Origin: JAHEFT01 sp963766195
GTDB taxonomy: Bacteria; Pseudomonadota; Gammaproteobacteria; Xanthomonadales; SZUA-36
Length of the DNA: 64,000 bases
Assembly: GCA_963766195.1 (NCBI GenBank)
Contig: CAVXYY010000013.1
Coordinates: 13,840-77,839 of the forward strand
Reading direction: 5' to 3'
In this document: positions 62,644 through 64,000 of the stretch, piece after piece
Numbering within the stretch: the first letter of the stretch is position 1
How the letters are laid out: each line of letters begins with the position of its first letter
Position numbers and translations under genes: made by a program
Notes under the pieces: model-generated
What the model saw: only the letters and a program-made list of their open reading frames with translations
Told to the model about the DNA's origin: nothing
Databases searched by the model: none

Positions 62644-62982
62644 TTGAAAAGCCTGAGGATTCAGACCCTGACCGCGTTGGTATTGGCGTCGCTGTCGTAC
62701 CTGGCCAGCCCGGTTGCGGCTTATTCGTCGCTCTTCGGCAGCCTTTCGGTCTATCTGCCGGGCTTGCTGTTCACCTTTTTGGTGATGAGAAAAATGGGTG
62801 GTGACAGCGCAGTTTTTTTGCGCACGGCGGCCGTTGCCGAGTTCGGCAAGCTCGCCCTGACAGGAGTGCTCTGTGCGGTGGTGTTCATTTGGGTGAAGCC
62901 GCTTGCCGCCGGGTTTTTTTTCCTGGGAATGATCGGCGTGCTGGCCGCCAACTGGATTGGGCTGGCCCTGGCCCGGGAATAG
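62644..62982 (+). CDS. atpI: ATP synthase accessory subunit I
   Basis: A 112-residue membrane protein, first gene of the F-type ATP synthase operon. Four hydrophobic stretches: LTALVLASLSYLASPVAAYSSLFGS, YLPGLLFTFLVMRKMGG, ALTGVLCAVVFIWVKPL, GFFFLGMIGVLAANWIGLAL. The sequence fits AtpI, thought to assist c-ring assembly. The TTG start at 62644 has GGAAGGT three to nine bases upstream. It precedes atpB by 113 bp. Confidence 0.85.
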   Translation: MKSLRIQTLTALVLASLSYLASPVAAYSSLFGSLSVYLPGLLFTFLVMRKMGGDSAVFLRTAAVAEFGKLALTGVLCAVVFIWVKPLAAGFFFLGMIGVLAANWIGLALARE

Positions 62983-63095
62983 CCGGAAAAGTCCCGGCTG
63001 GACTTGATTTTTTGAAGATTGAACACACCTTGCCGGTGGGCGTGTAAGCATCCCGGCCAAGCGAACAGGTTTCGCAGAATTAAGCAGGATTTGGA

Positions 63096-64000
63096 ATGGC
63101 AGGCGATATCGAATCAATCAGCACCGGTGAATACATCGGGCACCATCTGCAGAACCTGACCTTTGGCCAGCACGCGGATGGCTCATGGGGACTGGCTCAT
63201 TCTGCAGAAGAAGCGTCGGCAATGGGCTTCTGGGCGTTTAACGTTGACACCTTATTCTGGGCCGTCCTGCTCGGCGTGGTGTTCTTCCTGCTGTTCAGAA
63301 ATGTCGCCAAAAAAGCCAATTCCGGTGTGCCTACGCGGTTCCAGTCGGCGATCGAAATGATCGTGGAATTTGTCGATACCAGCGTACGCGAATCTTTTCA
63401 CGGCACCAGCAAGTTCATCGCCCCGCTGGCGCTCACGCTGTTTGTATGGGTCTTCTTCATGAATTTCATGGACTTGATCCCGGTTGACTGGCTGCCCTGG
63501 ATCGCAAAGGAAGCAGGCATCCATTACCAGAAAGTAGTGCCCACAACCGACGTAAACGCCACCATGGGTATGTCCCTCACGGTTTTCGTCCTGATTTTGT
63601 ATTTCAGTATCAAGATCAAGGGCGTCGGCGGTTTTATCGGTGAGTTGACCGGCCAGCCGTTCGCGTCCACCAGCCTGGCCGGAAAAATCGTGTTTTTCCT
63701 GCCCAACCTGTTACTTGAAACCGTCGCCCTTCTTGCCAAGCCGGTATCGCTCGGACTTCGACTGTTCGGCAACCTGTATGCAGGGGAGTTGATTTTTATC
63801 CTGATCGCGGTGGTGTTTACCGCCGGATCCGGTTTGATCGCGTCAGGTCTCAGTTCTTTATTCGGAGAGCATATTCCAGCGTGGTTCTGGGTGCTTGCAA
63901 CCGCCAGCGTGTTTGCAACCTTGTGGCTCAACATGAAAGGCGCGCTCGACAACAAGAAGACACTCTGGCTGCTGCTGATCGAGATGATGCTGGTAGGCGG
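63096..64000 (+). CDS. atpB: F-type ATP synthase subunit a (3' end outside window)
   Basis: Membrane subunit a forms the proton half-channels beside the c-ring. About 301 residues are visible from ATG 63096 and the frame is open to the window edge. DIESISTGEYIGHHLQNLT is the N-terminus; FFMNFMDLIPVDWLPWIA and the essential arginine in PVSLGLRLFGNLYAGELIF are present. The length suggests that only a few residues are missing. Next genes (atpE, F, H, A, G, D, C) would follow beyond the window. Confidence 0.96.
   Translation, partial: MAGDIESISTGEYIGHHLQNLTFGQHADGSWGLAHSAEEASAMGFWAFNVDTLFWAVLLGVVFFLLFRNVAKKANSGVPTRFQSAIEMIVEFVDTSVRESFHGTSKFIAPLALTLFVWVFFMNFMDLIPVDWLPWIAKEAGIHYQKVVPTTDVNATMGMSLTVFVLILYFSIKIKGVGGFIGELTGQPFASTSLAGKIVFFLPNLLLETVALLAKPVSLGLRLFGNLYAGELIFILIAVVFTAGSGLIASGLSSLFGEHIPAWFWVLATASVFATLWLNMKGALDNKKTLWLLLIEMMLVG

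Overview
This window is a stretch of GC-rich chromosome from a gammaproteobacterium. The gene neighbourhoods rsmG-parA-parB-atpI-atpB (next to the replication origin in most gammaproteobacteria), radC-rpmB-rpmG-mutM and coaBC-dut-algC all point that way. A short LID-less adenylate kinase beside mpl, a pyrophosphate-type phosphofructokinase and a proton-pumping pyrophosphatase recall lineages around Xanthomonadales/Nevskiales/Woeseiales; that placement is inference. I saw no rRNA, tRNA, CRISPR array, phage or transposase gene.

Layout. 1-5 kb: 3' end of rep, a DksA-type zinc-finger protein, an ECF sigma/anti-sigma/DUF4252/DUF4252 operon, a DUF192 protein and a CpdA-like phosphoesterase. 5-11 kb: PspC-domain protein, rubredoxin divergent from hemL, an OafA-type acyltransferase, an SDR and a DedA-PAP2-LssY membrane protein. 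11-17.5 kb: LON-domain protein, mpl, a membrane protein and adk on the minus strand, then pfp and hppA on the plus strand. 17.5-20.4 kb: a coupled operon of flavin reductase, M20 peptidase and P-loop protein. 20.7-27.8 kb: dsbD-tlpA, then aroQ-accB-accC-prmA and an LpxL-like acyltransferase. 28-33.3 kb: an AraC regulator divergent from a sulfatase, an LtrA protein and an alpha/beta hydrolase. 33.5-34.7 kb: yaeQ and ppa. 34.8-42 kb: a cyanophycin cluster (isoaspartyl dipeptidase, cyanophycinase, cyanophycin synthetase, a second Mur-type ligase), with tdk overlapping its end. 42-50 kb: methyltransferase, mutM, rpmG, rpmB, radC, coaBC, dut, a long membrane-anchored algC and a DUF3617 protein. 50-59 kb: gshA, divergent from an oligopeptide ABC operon with two tandem binding proteins. 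59-64 kb: lipoprotein, rsmG, parAB, a repeat element, atpI and the start of atpB.

Themes. (1) Cyanophycin: the cluster encodes polymer synthesis (CphA), depolymerisation to beta-Asp-Arg (CphB) and dipeptide cleavage (isoaspartyl dipeptidase), plus an unusual extra ligase that keeps CphA-like N and Mur domains but lacks the ATP-grasp domain. (2) Pyrophosphate economy: pfp, hppA and ppa are all present, so PPi can be used for glycolysis, for proton pumping or simply hydrolysed. (3) REP-like GTAGGAGCGG palindromes sit at three gene ends and provide two stop codons.

Data quality. About thirty reading-frame breaks occur at 2.5-4.4 kb and 38.6-52.4 kb. Almost every one is repaired by deleting a single base, and they hit essential genes (coaBC, dut, gshA). 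No clear break is seen at 5-38 kb or 53-64 kb. I treat them as insertion-type sequence errors, annotate the repaired genes over their full span, and mark each one.
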